Source: Deltaproteobacteria bacterium
GTDB lineage: Bacteria > Desulfobacterota > Desulfomonilia > UBA1062
Length of the DNA: 47,500 nt
Reading direction: 5' to 3'
Assembly (NCBI GenBank): GCA_018436855.1
Contig: JAHDKO010000069.1
Coordinates: 1-47,500 of the forward strand
Positions within the stretch are counted from its first letter, which is position 1. The number at the start of each line of letters is the position of its first letter. This document shows, piece after piece, positions 8,841 to 17,588 of this stretch. Position numbers and translations under genes: made by a program. The notes beneath the pieces are model-generated. The model was not told where the DNA came from, did not search any database, and worked only from the letters and a program-made list of their open reading frames with translations.

Positions 8841-10249
8841 AGGTACAGAAACCCGCCATCCTGGTGGTGGACGACGAGGAAAAGACCCGGAAGATCCTGA
8901 AGATCAATTTCCAGGATCGTTACCGGGTGCTGCTGGCCCAGAACGGCCTTGAGGCCATGAAGCATCTTGAGCGCGAACGGGTTCATCTCGTGCTCACCGA
9001 TGTGCGCATGCCCGAAGTGGACGGGATCGAGCTGCTGCAGCATATCCAGCGCGAGTATCCCTATATACCCGTAGTGCTGATCACGGCCTTCGGCACAGTG
9101 GACAACGCGGTCCAGGCAATGAAGATGGGCGCGTACGACTATATCACCAAGCCTGTTCAGATCGCGGAAATCGAGAAGATCATCGAAAAGTCCATTCACT
9201 ACGGCCAGGTGCTGGAAGAGAACGTGCAGCTCAAGTCGCGACTGAAGAAGTATGAAGGCCTTCAGGACATCATCACGGCCAACCCTCACATGCAGTCCCT
9301 TCTGGACAGTGTCCGGCAGGTGTCCTCGACCCGCGCCACGATCCTCATCGATGGCGAGTCGGGCACCGGCAAGGCCCTGTTCGCACGCGCCGCGCATTAT
9401 CTGAGCCAGCGCGCCGCGAACCCCTTCATCGAGATCAACTGCGGGGCGATTCCCCGCGACCTTCTGGAGAGCGAGCTGTTCGGGCATGAAAAGGGCGCCT
9501 TTACCGGAGCGGTCCAGACCAAGAAGGGCAAGTTCGAGCTGGCGGATCAGGGCACGCTCTTCCTTGACGAGATCGGCGAGCTGCCTCTCGATCTTCAGGT
9601 CAAGCTGCTGCACATCATCGAGAAACAGACCTTTACCCGCGTCGGCGGCACCCAGTTTATCCAGACCAATGCCCGGATCGTCGCGGCAACCAACCGGGAC
9701 CTGCAGGAGGCTGTCCGCAGGGGAGACTTCAGGCAGGACCTCTATTTCCGGCTGAAGATCGTCTACATCCACGTTCCGCCCCTGCGCGAGCGCCCTGAAG
9801 ATATCCCGCTCCTGACACAGCATTTCTTCAAAAAGCACCGGGAGCTCAACGCCGTCCCGATCAGCACCCTTTCCGATGAGGCACTCGTGATCCTGCAGCA
9901 GTACCCCTGGCCCGGGAATGTGCGCGAGCTCGAGAACGTCATTTCGCAGGCCATGATCTTTGCCCGGGACAGTGAGATAACCGCCGACCTCCTTCCCCCG
10001 GAAATTCGTGATCATCATGAATCCGGACTTTCGGAGATACCGTTGAAAAAGGAGTCGGTCCAGAAAGAGAAACTCCTGAGAACGGAAAAGATCATCAACG
10101 AGGTGGAGTATGCGTTCCTGTCGCGCCTCCTCAGGGAGACCGGCGGAAACGTTACCAGGGCCGCCCGGTTGAGTGGATACGACCGACGCCAGATCCAGAA
10201 CCTCATGAAAAAGCACGGGCTCAACATCGAGAACTTCAAGGGTGAGTAA
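8837..10249 (+). CDS. NtrC-family sigma-54-dependent response regulator
   Basis: A 470-residue enhancer-binding regulator. Receiver domain at residues 1-120 with phosphoacceptor Asp in LVLTDVRMPEVDG; AAA+ domain about 145-380 with Walker A GESGTGK, the sigma-54-contacting loop GAFTGA, and Walker B GTLFLDEIGELP; Fis-type helix-turn-helix at the C terminus (GGNVTRAARLSGYDRRQIQN). All key residues are intact, so it should be an active sigma-54 activator phosphorylated by the overlapping kinase. A near-perfect sigma-54 promoter lies 173 bp past its stop and is the most obvious local target; a weaker one is at 6070. What metabolic genes it controls is not shown. Confidence 0.95.
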   Translation: MKVQKPAILVVDDEEKTRKILKINFQDRYRVLLAQNGLEAMKHLERERVHLVLTDVRMPEVDGIELLQHIQREYPYIPVVLITAFGTVDNAVQAMKMGAYDYITKPVQIAEIEKIIEKSIHYGQVLEENVQLKSRLKKYEGLQDIITANPHMQSLLDSVRQVSSTRATILIDGESGTGKALFARAAHYLSQRAANPFIEINCGAIPRDLLESELFGHEKGAFTGAVQTKKGKFELADQGTLFLDEIGELPLDLQVKLLHIIEKQTFTRVGGTQFIQTNARIVAATNRDLQEAVRRGDFRQDLYFRLKIVYIHVPPLRERPEDIPLLTQHFFKKHRELNAVPISTLSDEALVILQQYPWPGNVRELENVISQAMIFARDSEITADLLPPEIRDHHESGLSEIPLKKESVQKEKLLRTEKIINEVEYAFLSRLLRETGGNVTRAARLSGYDRRQIQNLMKKHGLNIENFKGE

Positions 10250-10329
10250 TGAGATTACGCAGTATAATAAATAATGAAATCAACAAAATGAACCATATCA
10301 GGGTGCTAGGTGCGAAAAGGAGTTACACA

Positions 10330-10359
10330 CCTGGACGGCCGTGATGGCGGCCGTTCAGG
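10330..10359. promoter_or_regulatory. dyad upstream of the sigma-54 promoter (possible activator site)
   Basis: Two 12-base arms, CCTGGACGGCCG (10330-10341) and CGGCCGTTCAGG (10348-10359), with a 6-base loop and a single mismatch. The centre is about 80 bp upstream of the -24 element at 10422, a distance compatible with an NtrC-type upstream activating site. It could also end the transcript of the regulator gene, but no T-run follows. Confidence 0.4.
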
Positions 10360-10421
10360 AACACATGGACAATAAATCAATAATATTAATTGGTTGACAG
10401 AAAAACTCTGCCCATGCGTGG

Positions 10422-10437
10422 TGGCACGGAGATTGCT
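10422..10437 (+). promoter_or_regulatory. near-consensus sigma-54 promoter
   Basis: TGGCAC at 10422-10427, GGAGA, then TTGCT at 10433-10437, with exactly 10 bases between the invariant GG and GC. This is essentially the textbook element. Transcription would begin near 10448 and run rightward into a region with no convincing gene, toward two strong hairpins. It lies directly downstream of an NtrC-type activator gene. Confidence 0.85.
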
Positions 10438-10447
10438 TAATACTAAA

Positions 10448-10691
10448 GGGTAGAGACAAGGCACAACTGATAGGATTTGTTTTGGTCAGAGCACCTTCGA
10501 ACAACTGCCTGGGAGCCCGGCTCCCAGGCAGCAATCTCATCCCGGTAATAAAAGGATGGGAAAAACAGATATAAGGATGAACCACGGAGAAGATGAAGCG
10601 TTGCCCTCCCAGTAAAGTAATCTTCTTTGTGACGAGGGGATCATGAGATCAGGCCCTTACCGTAGTATGAACGGCCTGATCTCATGATCCC
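10448..10691 (+). ncRNA. candidate sigma-54-driven small RNA
   Basis: The stretch between the predicted start of the sigma-54 transcript and the end of a 19-bp inverted repeat holds no convincing protein gene. It contains a perfect 12-bp stem with a 3-base loop (10505-10531) and a perfect 19-bp stem with a 17-base loop (10637-10691). A 19-codon frame (10556-10615) preceded by AAAAGG is the only small coding candidate. The arrangement kinase, NtrC-type regulator, sigma-54 promoter, short RNA resembles cbrAB-crcZ of pseudomonads in layout only; no sequence relation is claimed. The exact ends are guesses. Confidence 0.45.
10637..10691. repeat. perfect 19-bp inverted repeat
   Basis: Arms 10637-10655 (GGGATCATGAGATCAGGCC) and 10673-10691 are exact reverse complements, with a 17-base loop. 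It stands 28 bp beyond the stop of the reverse-strand AhpD-like gene and at the end of the candidate small RNA, so it may end transcription from both sides, although neither side has a T-run. Confidence 0.8.
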
Positions 10692-10719
10692 GATATATCG
10701 TTCCTGAAGAAAAGAAACC

Positions 10720-11043
10720 CTATTTCTCGCAGATGCAGGTGATATTGCCCGCGAGGATCTCCTTGAAATCTCCAAGGGCATCGTGGGTCCAGCAATCGTC
10801 CGCGCCGGCCGCCTCCCGCATGACCAGGGCCAGGATATACGCCAGCTCCTTGACCGTGGCTCCGGCCTCGAGCGCGCCCTTGAAGTGCTTGATCACGCAG
10901 GGCTTCGAGCGGGCCTTGATCGAGAGGGCGAAGCAGATGAACTGGTAGGTCTTTTCGTCGATGGTGCGCTCGTTCCGGTACAGATCGTCACAGGAATCCA
11001 GCAGCTCGGTGAATTCCGGAAAGAATTCGGCCAACATTCTCAT
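10720..11043 (-). CDS. carboxymuconolactone decarboxylase/AhpD-like protein
   Basis: A 107-residue all-helical protein of the carboxymuconolactone decarboxylase/AhpD group. The signature stretch is SIKARSKPCVIKHFKGALEA, with Cys49 and His53; the first cysteine of the CxxCxxxH redox motif is replaced by Ser46, so a classic AhpD disulfide is not possible at this site. Extra cysteines lie at 84, 103 and 105 near the C terminus. The start (complement of 11043) has AAAGGAGG upstream and is better supported than a start 18 bases earlier. It follows the HypE-like gene by 30 bp on the same strand, so the two are probably an operon. Substrate and function are unknown. Confidence 0.82.
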   Translation of the reverse strand: MRMLAEFFPEFTELLDSCDDLYRNERTIDEKTYQFICFALSIKARSKPCVIKHFKGALEAGATVKELAYILALVMREAAGADDCWTHDALGDFKEILAGNITCICEK

Positions 11044-11073
11044 AGGTGGCCTCCTTTCCAATTGGTATGTTCT

Positions 11074-12081
11074 TCAGGGCAGGACCCTGAAAAGTTCGTC
11101 CTGATGGTATACCGGCAAAGGGATCTGCCTGCCCTTCCTGATCAGGGTGAGTCCCTGTTCCTCGACGAGAAGCCGCCCGATCACGGTGGCCTTGATGTCG
11201 TTGCCAGTCAGGTCCGCGATCACCCGGGAGGAGATCGACGGGGCGGCTGCAATGAGCAGAGAGCCCGACGCAAAGGTGCCCAGGGGGTCGATGCCATAGA
11301 ACATGCACAGGCTCATGGTCTCGGGGCTGATGGGTATCCGGTCGTAGTACACCTCGACCCCCACCCTGCTGGCCTGCGCCATCTCGAAGATGCCTGTCGC
11401 TATGCCTCCCTCGGTCGGGTCGTGGAGCGCGTGGACACCCCGATGGTGCGCGATGGTGCGCGCATCCTCCACCACACTGATGCCGGGATTGTAGAGGTAG
11501 TCACGGGCGCGTGACACCAGCATGTCGGGAAAATGCTCCAACAGCTTTTTGCACTCACGTCGCGCCAGGATGGACGTTGCCTCGATGGCCGCCCATTTCG
11601 TCAGGATCAGGTCATCACCCGGCCGGGCGGCGGCAGTGGACTTCAAGCCGGATTTTTTTACCTCGCCCAGCATCAGGCCGTTCACTACCATATTCGTGAC
11701 ACTGGATGTGACCTCGGTGTGCCCGCCGCAGTACGAGATGCCGAGTGCCCTGCAGGCGGCCGATATCTGGGAAAACACGCGCTCCAGGTCGTCATCGGCC
11801 GTGTTTTCCGGCGCGAGGATCGCGGCCAGAAACCACAACGGGGTGCCCCCCATGGACGCGATGTCGTTGGCGTTCACGTTGACTGCATAGTAGCCCGTAT
11901 CATGAGTTACCGCGGTTACGGGGTCTGTCTTGGCGATGAGATAGCGGGTTCCCATGTCGATCACCGTGGCATCTTCGCCGATCGCCGGTCCCAGGACTAC
12001 CCGGTCTCCGGAATGCGTGTAGTTCGAAATGAGCCCGTTGAGGATGTCTGCGTTGATCTTGCCGGCTGGCAGGGTTTTCAT
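11074..12081 (-). CDS. HypE/AIR-synthase-like protein
   Basis: A 335-residue member of the PurM/HypE/SelD ATP-binding superfamily. Visible features: GPAIGEDATVIDMG near the N terminus (the ATP/Mg-binding Asp), NANDIASMGG, and HDPTEGGIATGIFEMA in the C-terminal domain. In HypE the chain ends in Pro-Arg-Ile-Cys, whose cysteine carries the cyano ligand precursor; here the chain ends ELFRVLP with no terminal cysteine, and no other hyp genes are near. Hydrogenase maturation is therefore unlikely. It also lacks the N-terminal Cys/Sec of SelD. AAAGGAG precedes the start. It is the first gene of a reverse-strand pair with the AhpD-like gene. The reaction is unknown. Confidence 0.85.
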   Translation of the reverse strand: MKTLPAGKINADILNGLISNYTHSGDRVVLGPAIGEDATVIDMGTRYLIAKTDPVTAVTHDTGYYAVNVNANDIASMGGTPLWFLAAILAPENTADDDLERVFSQISAACRALGISYCGGHTEVTSSVTNMVVNGLMLGEVKKSGLKSTAAARPGDDLILTKWAAIEATSILARRECKKLLEHFPDMLVSRARDYLYNPGISVVEDARTIAHHRGVHALHDPTEGGIATGIFEMAQASRVGVEVYYDRIPISPETMSLCMFYGIDPLGTFASGSLLIAAAPSISSRVIADLTGNDIKATVIGRLLVEEQGLTLIRKGRQIPLPVYHQDELFRVLP

Positions 12082-12215
12082 GTCGTATCGCTCCTTTGCC
12101 GGGTTTCTCTCGAGAGATCAGTCCCGGGCAGATATCCTATGCTTTTTCATAGAGAAGGTAATGTGTCCATAGATCCAAACCCTCATTTCCGGCAGGTGTG
12201 AAATGCTTACAGACT

Positions 12216-12299
12216 GGGTAAATATCCTGATCGAACCGGGTGAAACACCCGATTGACTAGGGTGAACAACCCATTCAAATGAGTGGTCATCTCTATGGA
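12216..12299 (+). promoter_or_regulatory. array of three 13-bp dyads at 22-bp spacing before the porin gene
   Basis: GGGTAAATATCCT at 12216-12228, GGGTGAAACACCC at 12238-12250 and GGGTGAACAACCC at 12260-12272 begin exactly 22 bp apart, that is, on one face of the helix. The middle copy is a near-perfect palindrome (GGGTG, 3 bases, CACCC). The block CTCTATGGA begins 31 bp after the third copy starts; TATGGA in it (12294-12299) could be a weak -10, which would put the third dyad over the -35 position. The same layout is found before alanine dehydrogenase. Activator binding is inferred. Confidence 0.7.
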
Positions 12300-12357
12300 T
12301 GAATTTAAAATGTTCACGGATAATTGCGGCCAAGATTACTACGAGGGGGTGGCAACA

Positions 12358-13704
12358 ATGAAAAGTTATTTGTGGAAACATGCTCAACTTGGTCTGGCAG
12401 CATTCTTCGTAGCGAGTATCTGCTTGTGGAATCCTGCCGTTGCAAAAGCCGAAGTGGAGTTCAAAGACCTGCCCAGCATCGTTAAGAGCGCATCACTGGG
12501 CGGCGAGGTGTTCACCACGTGGCGCGGCGACAACTCGGCATTCTTTACAAAGGATAAGGACTACCGATGGGCTGAAGGGCACGCAAAGCTGCACGTGAAT
12601 GCAGTGATGGCCAACGACGTGGAGGCCAATTTCGGTCTCGTGTACAAATGGACGGCGGGCGAGGACTTTTATTCGGATCCGCTCTTTTTCGGCTACACCT
12701 ACCGCGATGACGGGCTGGCTACCAGCAACAGCAGCGACTTCACGGTCGACACCGCATACCTGAAGTTCAATACGGTGTTCGACAGCCCCTTCAGCATCAC
12801 CGTGGGCAAGCAGTATTACGAGCTGGAGAAGCAGTTCCTGGTAAGCGACGGCACCAAGGACGCGGATTCCGCGACCTGGCTGAACTCGGAGCGGGCCTTC
12901 CCCATTGCGGTGCGGGTGGATGCTGACTTCGGCAAACTCCAGGCAACCCTGTTCGGAGCGAAGATCGATTCCAATGACGCGCGCGCAGAGGAATTGTTCG
13001 GAAACGGGCTCTACCTCTACAACGCCAACCTGCACTACGACTTCTCGGATGCCTTCTATGCATACGGCGGTTACCTGCAGCAGAGAGACACCGACTTCGA
13101 CGACGATACCGCCGCCGCATACGCCGGTGCAGACCTGACCCTGGGCAACCTGCATTTCGAAGGCGAGTATGTGCTCGAGTTCGGCGACATGGCCGGTGAC
13201 GTGGACCGCGATGCATGGGCCTACTTCTTCTCGGCCGACTACACCTTTGCCGATGCGGCGACCTCTCCCTATGTGAGGGCCACGATCCTGAGCTTCTCCG
13301 GCGATGATGTCGATACTGCCGACAAGCGTGAGGACTTCTACGGCTTCTCCTATGGGTTCACCGGATGGGGCACCTGGTTCCTGGGCGAGATCGTGGGCGA
13401 GCAGCAGGTCTTCAACTCCAACATGACCTGCTATAAGGCCGAGGCCGGCTTCTATCCGACCGAGTGGCTCCACGCCAAGGCCATGTATTTCAAGACCATG
13501 ATCAACGAAAAAGAGGCCTTTGGTCTGACGGAAGACGATTATGCCGACGAAGTGAACCTGCTCTTCGAATTCCCCATCGCCCCGGACTTTGTGTTCGGCG
13601 GGATCCTTCTCGGCGCGGCCAAGCCCGGCGATGCCGCAGAAGAGATGTGGGGAGACGACGAGACCGCATACGTGATCATGCCTCACATGGTCTATGTGTT
13701 CTAA
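12358..13704 (+). CDS. outer-membrane beta-barrel porin
   Basis: A 448-residue exported protein. A signal peptide covers residues 1-31 (MKSYLWK, hydrophobic LGLAAFFVASICLW, then AVAKA before EVEFKD). The mature part alternates aromatic and polar residues in short strands (for example SITVGKQYYELEKQ, LYLYNANLHYDF) and ends with Val-Tyr-Val-Phe, the terminal Phe being typical for insertion by the Bam machinery. Long Asp-rich loops occur between strands. It may belong to the alginate-export type porins, but I am not certain. ATG 12358 begins the signal peptide and follows GAGGGGG; an in-frame ATG at 12298 would destroy the signal. A strong terminator follows. It likely admits the substrate used by the genes downstream (inference). 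Confidence 0.88.
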   Translation: MKSYLWKHAQLGLAAFFVASICLWNPAVAKAEVEFKDLPSIVKSASLGGEVFTTWRGDNSAFFTKDKDYRWAEGHAKLHVNAVMANDVEANFGLVYKWTAGEDFYSDPLFFGYTYRDDGLATSNSSDFTVDTAYLKFNTVFDSPFSITVGKQYYELEKQFLVSDGTKDADSATWLNSERAFPIAVRVDADFGKLQATLFGAKIDSNDARAEELFGNGLYLYNANLHYDFSDAFYAYGGYLQQRDTDFDDDTAAAYAGADLTLGNLHFEGEYVLEFGDMAGDVDRDAWAYFFSADYTFADAATSPYVRATILSFSGDDVDTADKREDFYGFSYGFTGWGTWFLGEIVGEQQVFNSNMTCYKAEAGFYPTEWLHAKAMYFKTMINEKEAFGLTEDDYADEVNLLFEFPIAPDFVFGGILLGAAKPGDAAEEMWGDDETAYVIMPHMVYVF

Positions 13705-13734
13705 CCGAAAATAGGTTTTAAAGGAACGGCATCA

Positions 13735-13774
13735 CGAAAAAGACGGGCATCCCGCAGGGAGCCCGTCTTTTTCG
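13735..13774. terminator. intrinsic terminator after the porin gene
   Basis: A perfect 14-bp stem, CGAAAAAGACGGGC (13735-13748) with its reverse complement at 13761-13774, and a 12-base loop. The GC-rich core is followed by TTTTT on both strands, so it should work in both directions. It starts 30 bp after the porin stop. Confidence 0.92.
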
Positions 13775-14601
13775 TTGTGTGCGCTTGTGCTCTCTCGAAA
13801 GTCTGGAATGTTTGACCTGATGCGCCGGGGTGTCTTCCCTGCTCCAAGGACGGAGGAAAGATCGGGAATGACAAGGCTTCGAATGAACCGCATGGGTAAA
13901 TGCACAGTGCGGCACGGGGAATCTCCTAGAGAAAAGAGACTATGACGCTATGGGAAAATAAGGACATGGGTCTATGTACTCATTCTGCGTAATCTGCTAA
14001 AAAAAGGTGGGCGCAGACGCTTCCCGGCAGGGGGATGTCCTTGGGGGGCGTCTGAAGGGGAAAGGGCACGGATGAATGTTTTTTTCACCGATGGGAGACG
14101 GATGTTTCACGAACGGTTTCTGGGTCCTGGTGTAAAAGACATATCGAGGGGAAACTCGATCTGCTCAGCCGCGACATTCCGGGCCGCAGGGAACGGGATA
14201 AGATCCTGGAAAACCGGCCGGTCTTGTGTTGACACGGCAATATGCGGCAGGTTTTGCGTTCTTGATCAGGTGATGTGCATGGCTTGCCGCCGGATCACTG
14301 GTTGCGTGTTCGGGAGAAGCATGATAAATGCAAGCCTGTCTGAACAGCAAACCAAAAATGTGAACCTATGAACAAGGGCGAGTTCTACAGGCAGCACAGG
14401 GAATAACCGGTCTGATACAGCATGAGGGAGTGCTCCCGGAAGGGCGGCCGCCTTTGCTTCCGCAGACAAGGCGCGTTGCCGTACCGCCGCAAGGGGCAGG
14501 AGCCGGATGACGGCTGACGGAGCGCCGGGGTAATGGCATCATGAGAGAAAAACAGGAGGATCCGGCTTTTCTTATTTCGAAAAAGAACCGGACAGTCACC
14601 C
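13775..14601. other. long intergenic region without a supported gene
   Basis: About 830 bp. Frames of up to 99 codons occur (14072-14371) but their translations are Cys/Arg-rich and unlike any family I know. I found no clear promoter, operator or RNA. The region must carry the promoter of the kinase gene at 14602, but I cannot point to it. Confidence 0.4.
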
Positions 14602-16806
14602 ATGTCTGAGTGCGCACAGTGCAAGTTGCTGCAGAAGAGAATAAACGACTTAGAGACTGAGCTCTCGCTGCTCCGGGAGAAAGACCGGACCCAGGACGAA
14701 GCAGGGGAATCTCTCGCGTATCAGGCCGCGTTCGAGCGCCTGGCAACCAATATATCGACCAGGTTCATCAACATCGATCCGAAGATGATCGATTGGGAGA
14801 TAGAAAATACCCTGAAGATGATCGGCGAATTCGCCGGTGTTGATCGCTGCTATGTCTACGAGTTTTATCGGAACGGTGAAATGTGGAGAAACACCCATGA
14901 GTGGTGCGCTCCCGGTATCGAGCCGCAGATAGGCCTGCTCAAGGACCTGAAGGTCGCCGACTATCCCTGGCAGGCCGAGCGGCTGAGTCGATTCGAAACA
15001 ATCTATGTCCCTGACGTGTGCAGCCTGCCTGAAGAAGCATCGACAGAGAAGAGGCTCCTTGAGATACAGGACATCAAGTCGTGCGTCATGGTTCCCATGA
15101 TAACCCGGGGGGCACTCTGGGGTCTTCTCGGTTTTGACTCGGTCCGTTCCCGCAAGGTCTGGTCCCGGCACGCCATATCACTGCTCAATATCGTCGGAGA
15201 GATCTTCGTGAACGCCCTGGAGCGCAAGAGGATTGAAGAAGCCCTTGAGCGAAGCGAGGAAAAAACCCGCCGGATTATCGAGCAGCTCAAGGACGACTAT
15301 TTCTTTTACCGCCACGACGCCGGCGGCATCTTCACGGACGTGAGCTCGTCGGTGCTGAATGTCCTGGGCTATTCCCGGGAAGAGTTTCTGACCGAATATA
15401 CCAGATATCTCACGGACAACCCGATCAATAAAGAGGTCATTGGACGGACGCTGAAGAGCCTCCAGGGAATCAAGCAGGAACCCTACGAGCTCGAAGCGGT
15501 CCGCAAGGATGGTCAGAAGGTCGTCCTGGAGGTGCAGGAGATACTGATCTCCTATGAGGAGGGGCGTGCTGTCGCCGTCGAGGGATTGGCACACGACATC
15601 ACCAAGCGGAAAAAGATCGAGGATAACCTCCGGACAGCCAAGGAAGAGCTCGAGAGGCGGGTGCAGGAACGTACAGCCGAGCTGCGCGATGCCAATCTCC
15701 AGCTCAGGCAAAAGGTCGAGGAGTACCAGTGGGCGGAGCAGATGATAACCCAATTGCTCCAGGAGCAGCAGATCCTGCTCGATACGGTTCCCGCCCTCAT
15801 CTTTTTCATGAGCAGCGATTACCGGATGATCCGGGTCAACAAGGCCTTTGCCGAGCTGTTCGGGAAGACGAAGGAGGAGCTCGAGGGTGAGTCGTATTTC
15901 TCCATCGGTCTGGATGAGAACGATGCACAGGCGTTCGCAAAGGAAGACGAAGAGATCATCCGCACGGGCCGGCCCAAGCGGCACATTCTCAGAAAGTTCA
16001 CCATAGACAACCAGCCGAAGTGGGTGCTGACCGACAAGATCCCGTATACGGACAACAGCGGAAAAACCATCGGGGTCATCGGGTTCTCGCTCGATGTATC
16101 GGATTATCAGATCGCACAGGAGGTCATCCTCTCACTGAGCCAGAAGCTGATCAAGGCCCAGGAAATCGAACGCCAGAGAATCTCCCGCTACCTCCACGAC
16201 AACGTGGCGCAGAACCTCTCGACCGTGCGCATGGACTGCGAGACACTGTGCAAGGACCTCTCGGTGCAGCATCCGGCGCTGAAGGGCAAGGCGTCCGAGA
16301 TGTCGGACATCCTTCAGCTCACCATTGCCGAGGTGCGCAACCTGTCGTACGACCTGCGCCCCCCGGGCCTGGAACAGATGGGTCTTGCCCGGACGATTTT
16401 CCGGCTCTGCGAGGATTTTCAGAAGCGCAGCGGAATCGCCGTGGATTTTTACTCCGCCGGGATGGATGATCTCAAGCTGGATTTCGATACCGAGATCAAC
16501 CTGTACCGCATCGTGCAGGAGGCCCTCAACAATGTCAAAAAGCACGCCGAGGCCGACCTGGTCGTTGTCAGGCTGGTGGCGTCCTATCCGAACATACTGC
16601 TCCGCATCGAGGACAACGGCAAAGGATTCGAAGTGCCGGACCACTACGATATTCTCCTGAACAAGAAGTGCATGGGGCTGCAGAGCATGCACGAACGAGT
16701 CCGCCTGATTCAGGGTAAGATGAAGATCCAGTCGAAGCTGAAGAAAGGAACGAAGATCCTGGTGGAATCACCACCCAGGCCCGAAGGGAAGAGGTATGAG
16801 CGATAA
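14602..16806 (+). CDS. GAF/PAS sensor histidine kinase (NarX/DegS type)
   Basis: A 734-residue soluble kinase. Order: short coiled region with CxxC (MSECAQCKLLQ), GAF domain (about 33-205), PAS domain (about 220-340), coiled coil (about 340-385), second PAS (about 390-500), HisKA_3 phosphoacceptor domain with EIERQRISRYLHDNVAQNLS, and an ATPase domain with VQEALNNVKKHAEA and EDNGKGFEV. The GAF domain is very similar to that of the kinase at 7182, although the catalytic halves belong to different kinase classes. The C terminus overlaps the regulator gene by 11 bases. No membrane segment is seen. The ligand is unknown; the CxxC could bind metal or sense redox, which is a guess. Confidence 0.93.
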   Translation: MSECAQCKLLQKRINDLETELSLLREKDRTQDEAGESLAYQAAFERLATNISTRFINIDPKMIDWEIENTLKMIGEFAGVDRCYVYEFYRNGEMWRNTHEWCAPGIEPQIGLLKDLKVADYPWQAERLSRFETIYVPDVCSLPEEASTEKRLLEIQDIKSCVMVPMITRGALWGLLGFDSVRSRKVWSRHAISLLNIVGEIFVNALERKRIEEALERSEEKTRRIIEQLKDDYFFYRHDAGGIFTDVSSSVLNVLGYSREEFLTEYTRYLTDNPINKEVIGRTLKSLQGIKQEPYELEAVRKDGQKVVLEVQEILISYEEGRAVAVEGLAHDITKRKKIEDNLRTAKEELERRVQERTAELRDANLQLRQKVEEYQWAEQMITQLLQEQQILLDTVPALIFFMSSDYRMIRVNKAFAELFGKTKEELEGESYFSIGLDENDAQAFAKEDEEIIRTGRPKRHILRKFTIDNQPKWVLTDKIPYTDNSGKTIGVIGFSLDVSDYQIAQEVILSLSQKLIKAQEIERQRISRYLHDNVAQNLSTVRMDCETLCKDLSVQHPALKGKASEMSDILQLTIAEVRNLSYDLRPPGLEQMGLARTIFRLCEDFQKRSGIAVDFYSAGMDDLKLDFDTEINLYRIVQEALNNVKKHAEADLVVVRLVASYPNILLRIEDNGKGFEVPDHYDILLNKKCMGLQSMHERVRLIQGKMKIQSKLKKGTKILVESPPRPEGKRYER

Positions 16807-17473
16807 GAAAACCATTGTGATCATCGATGACCACCCGCTGTTCAGAGAAGGCTTGAAGTCAATGATCTCCCGCGATCCTCATTTCGAGGTCGTCGGAGAG
16901 GCCGGGACCGGCCGGGAAGGTATCCGGGTTGCGAGCGAGATGAAGCCCGACCTCGTGGTCGTGGATATTTCGCTGCCGGATAAGAGCGGTATTCAGGTAA
17001 CCCGGGAGATCCGCGGTATCTTGCCCAAGGCCAGGGTGATGGTCATCAGTATGCACTCCAAGATCGATTATGTCACGGAATCACTCAAGAGCGGCGCATC
17101 CGGTTATCTGATCAAGGAAACCGCGTCGGATATGCTGATCCAGGGGCTCCAAAAGGTCGCCAAGGGCGAATATTTCCTGGACAACTCCCTTTCCCAGGAG
17201 ATCGTCTCGAACCTGATCGGGTTTTCTGCAAAGGAACAGAGCATGTCCGATATCGCCTACCGCGATCTGACGTCGCGGGAGCAGGAGGTCATGCGGCTGC
17301 TGGTCGAGGGTTTTACCTCGAAGGAGATATCCGACAAGCTCTGCATCAGCCCCAAGACGGTTGAAAACCACCGCACCAATATCATGAACAAGCTCGGTAT
17401 TCACCGAACGGTCGAGCTGATCCGGTACGCCGCGCGGCTGGGCCTGATCGATGTGGACAGCTGGAAGGAGTAG
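16796..17473 (+). CDS. NarL/LuxR-family response regulator
   Basis: A 225-residue regulator. Receiver domain (1-125) with phosphoacceptor Asp in LVVVDISLPDKSG and the Lys of GYLIKET; LuxR-type helix-turn-helix (about 158-218) with LTSREQEVMRLLVEGFTSKE and ISPKTVENHR. It overlaps the kinase gene by 11 bases, marking them as a cognate pair. It is separated from the alanine dehydrogenase gene by 255 bp that carry an array of dyads; it is the closest candidate regulator for that array, but this rests on position only. Confidence 0.95.
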   Translation: MSDKKTIVIIDDHPLFREGLKSMISRDPHFEVVGEAGTGREGIRVASEMKPDLVVVDISLPDKSGIQVTREIRGILPKARVMVISMHSKIDYVTESLKSGASGYLIKETASDMLIQGLQKVAKGEYFLDNSLSQEIVSNLIGFSAKEQSMSDIAYRDLTSREQEVMRLLVEGFTSKEISDKLCISPKTVENHRTNIMNKLGIHRTVELIRYAARLGLIDVDSWKE

Positions 17474-17588
17474 CAGCGCGGTCTTTTCGGGCTGCATATA
17501 CCACAGTCCGTTCTTCAAAGGATGCCCTGTCTTCCTGGACCCTCGATAAGAGAGTCAGCAGAGGGAATCGTGTCTTGATTCACGTATG

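Noticed and set aside
8681-10216. 511-codon open frame opposite the NtrC-type regulator
   Set aside because: The forward gene has intact receiver, AAA+ and Fis motifs; the antisense translation has no recognisable domain.
14231-14262. Second sigma-54 promoter near GGCAGGTTTTGC
   Set aside because: The spacing between the GG and GC elements is too short for sigma-54.
14072-14371. 99-codon frame in the long gap before the second kinase
   Set aside because: Composition is erratic (many Cys, Arg) and there is no good ribosome-binding site.
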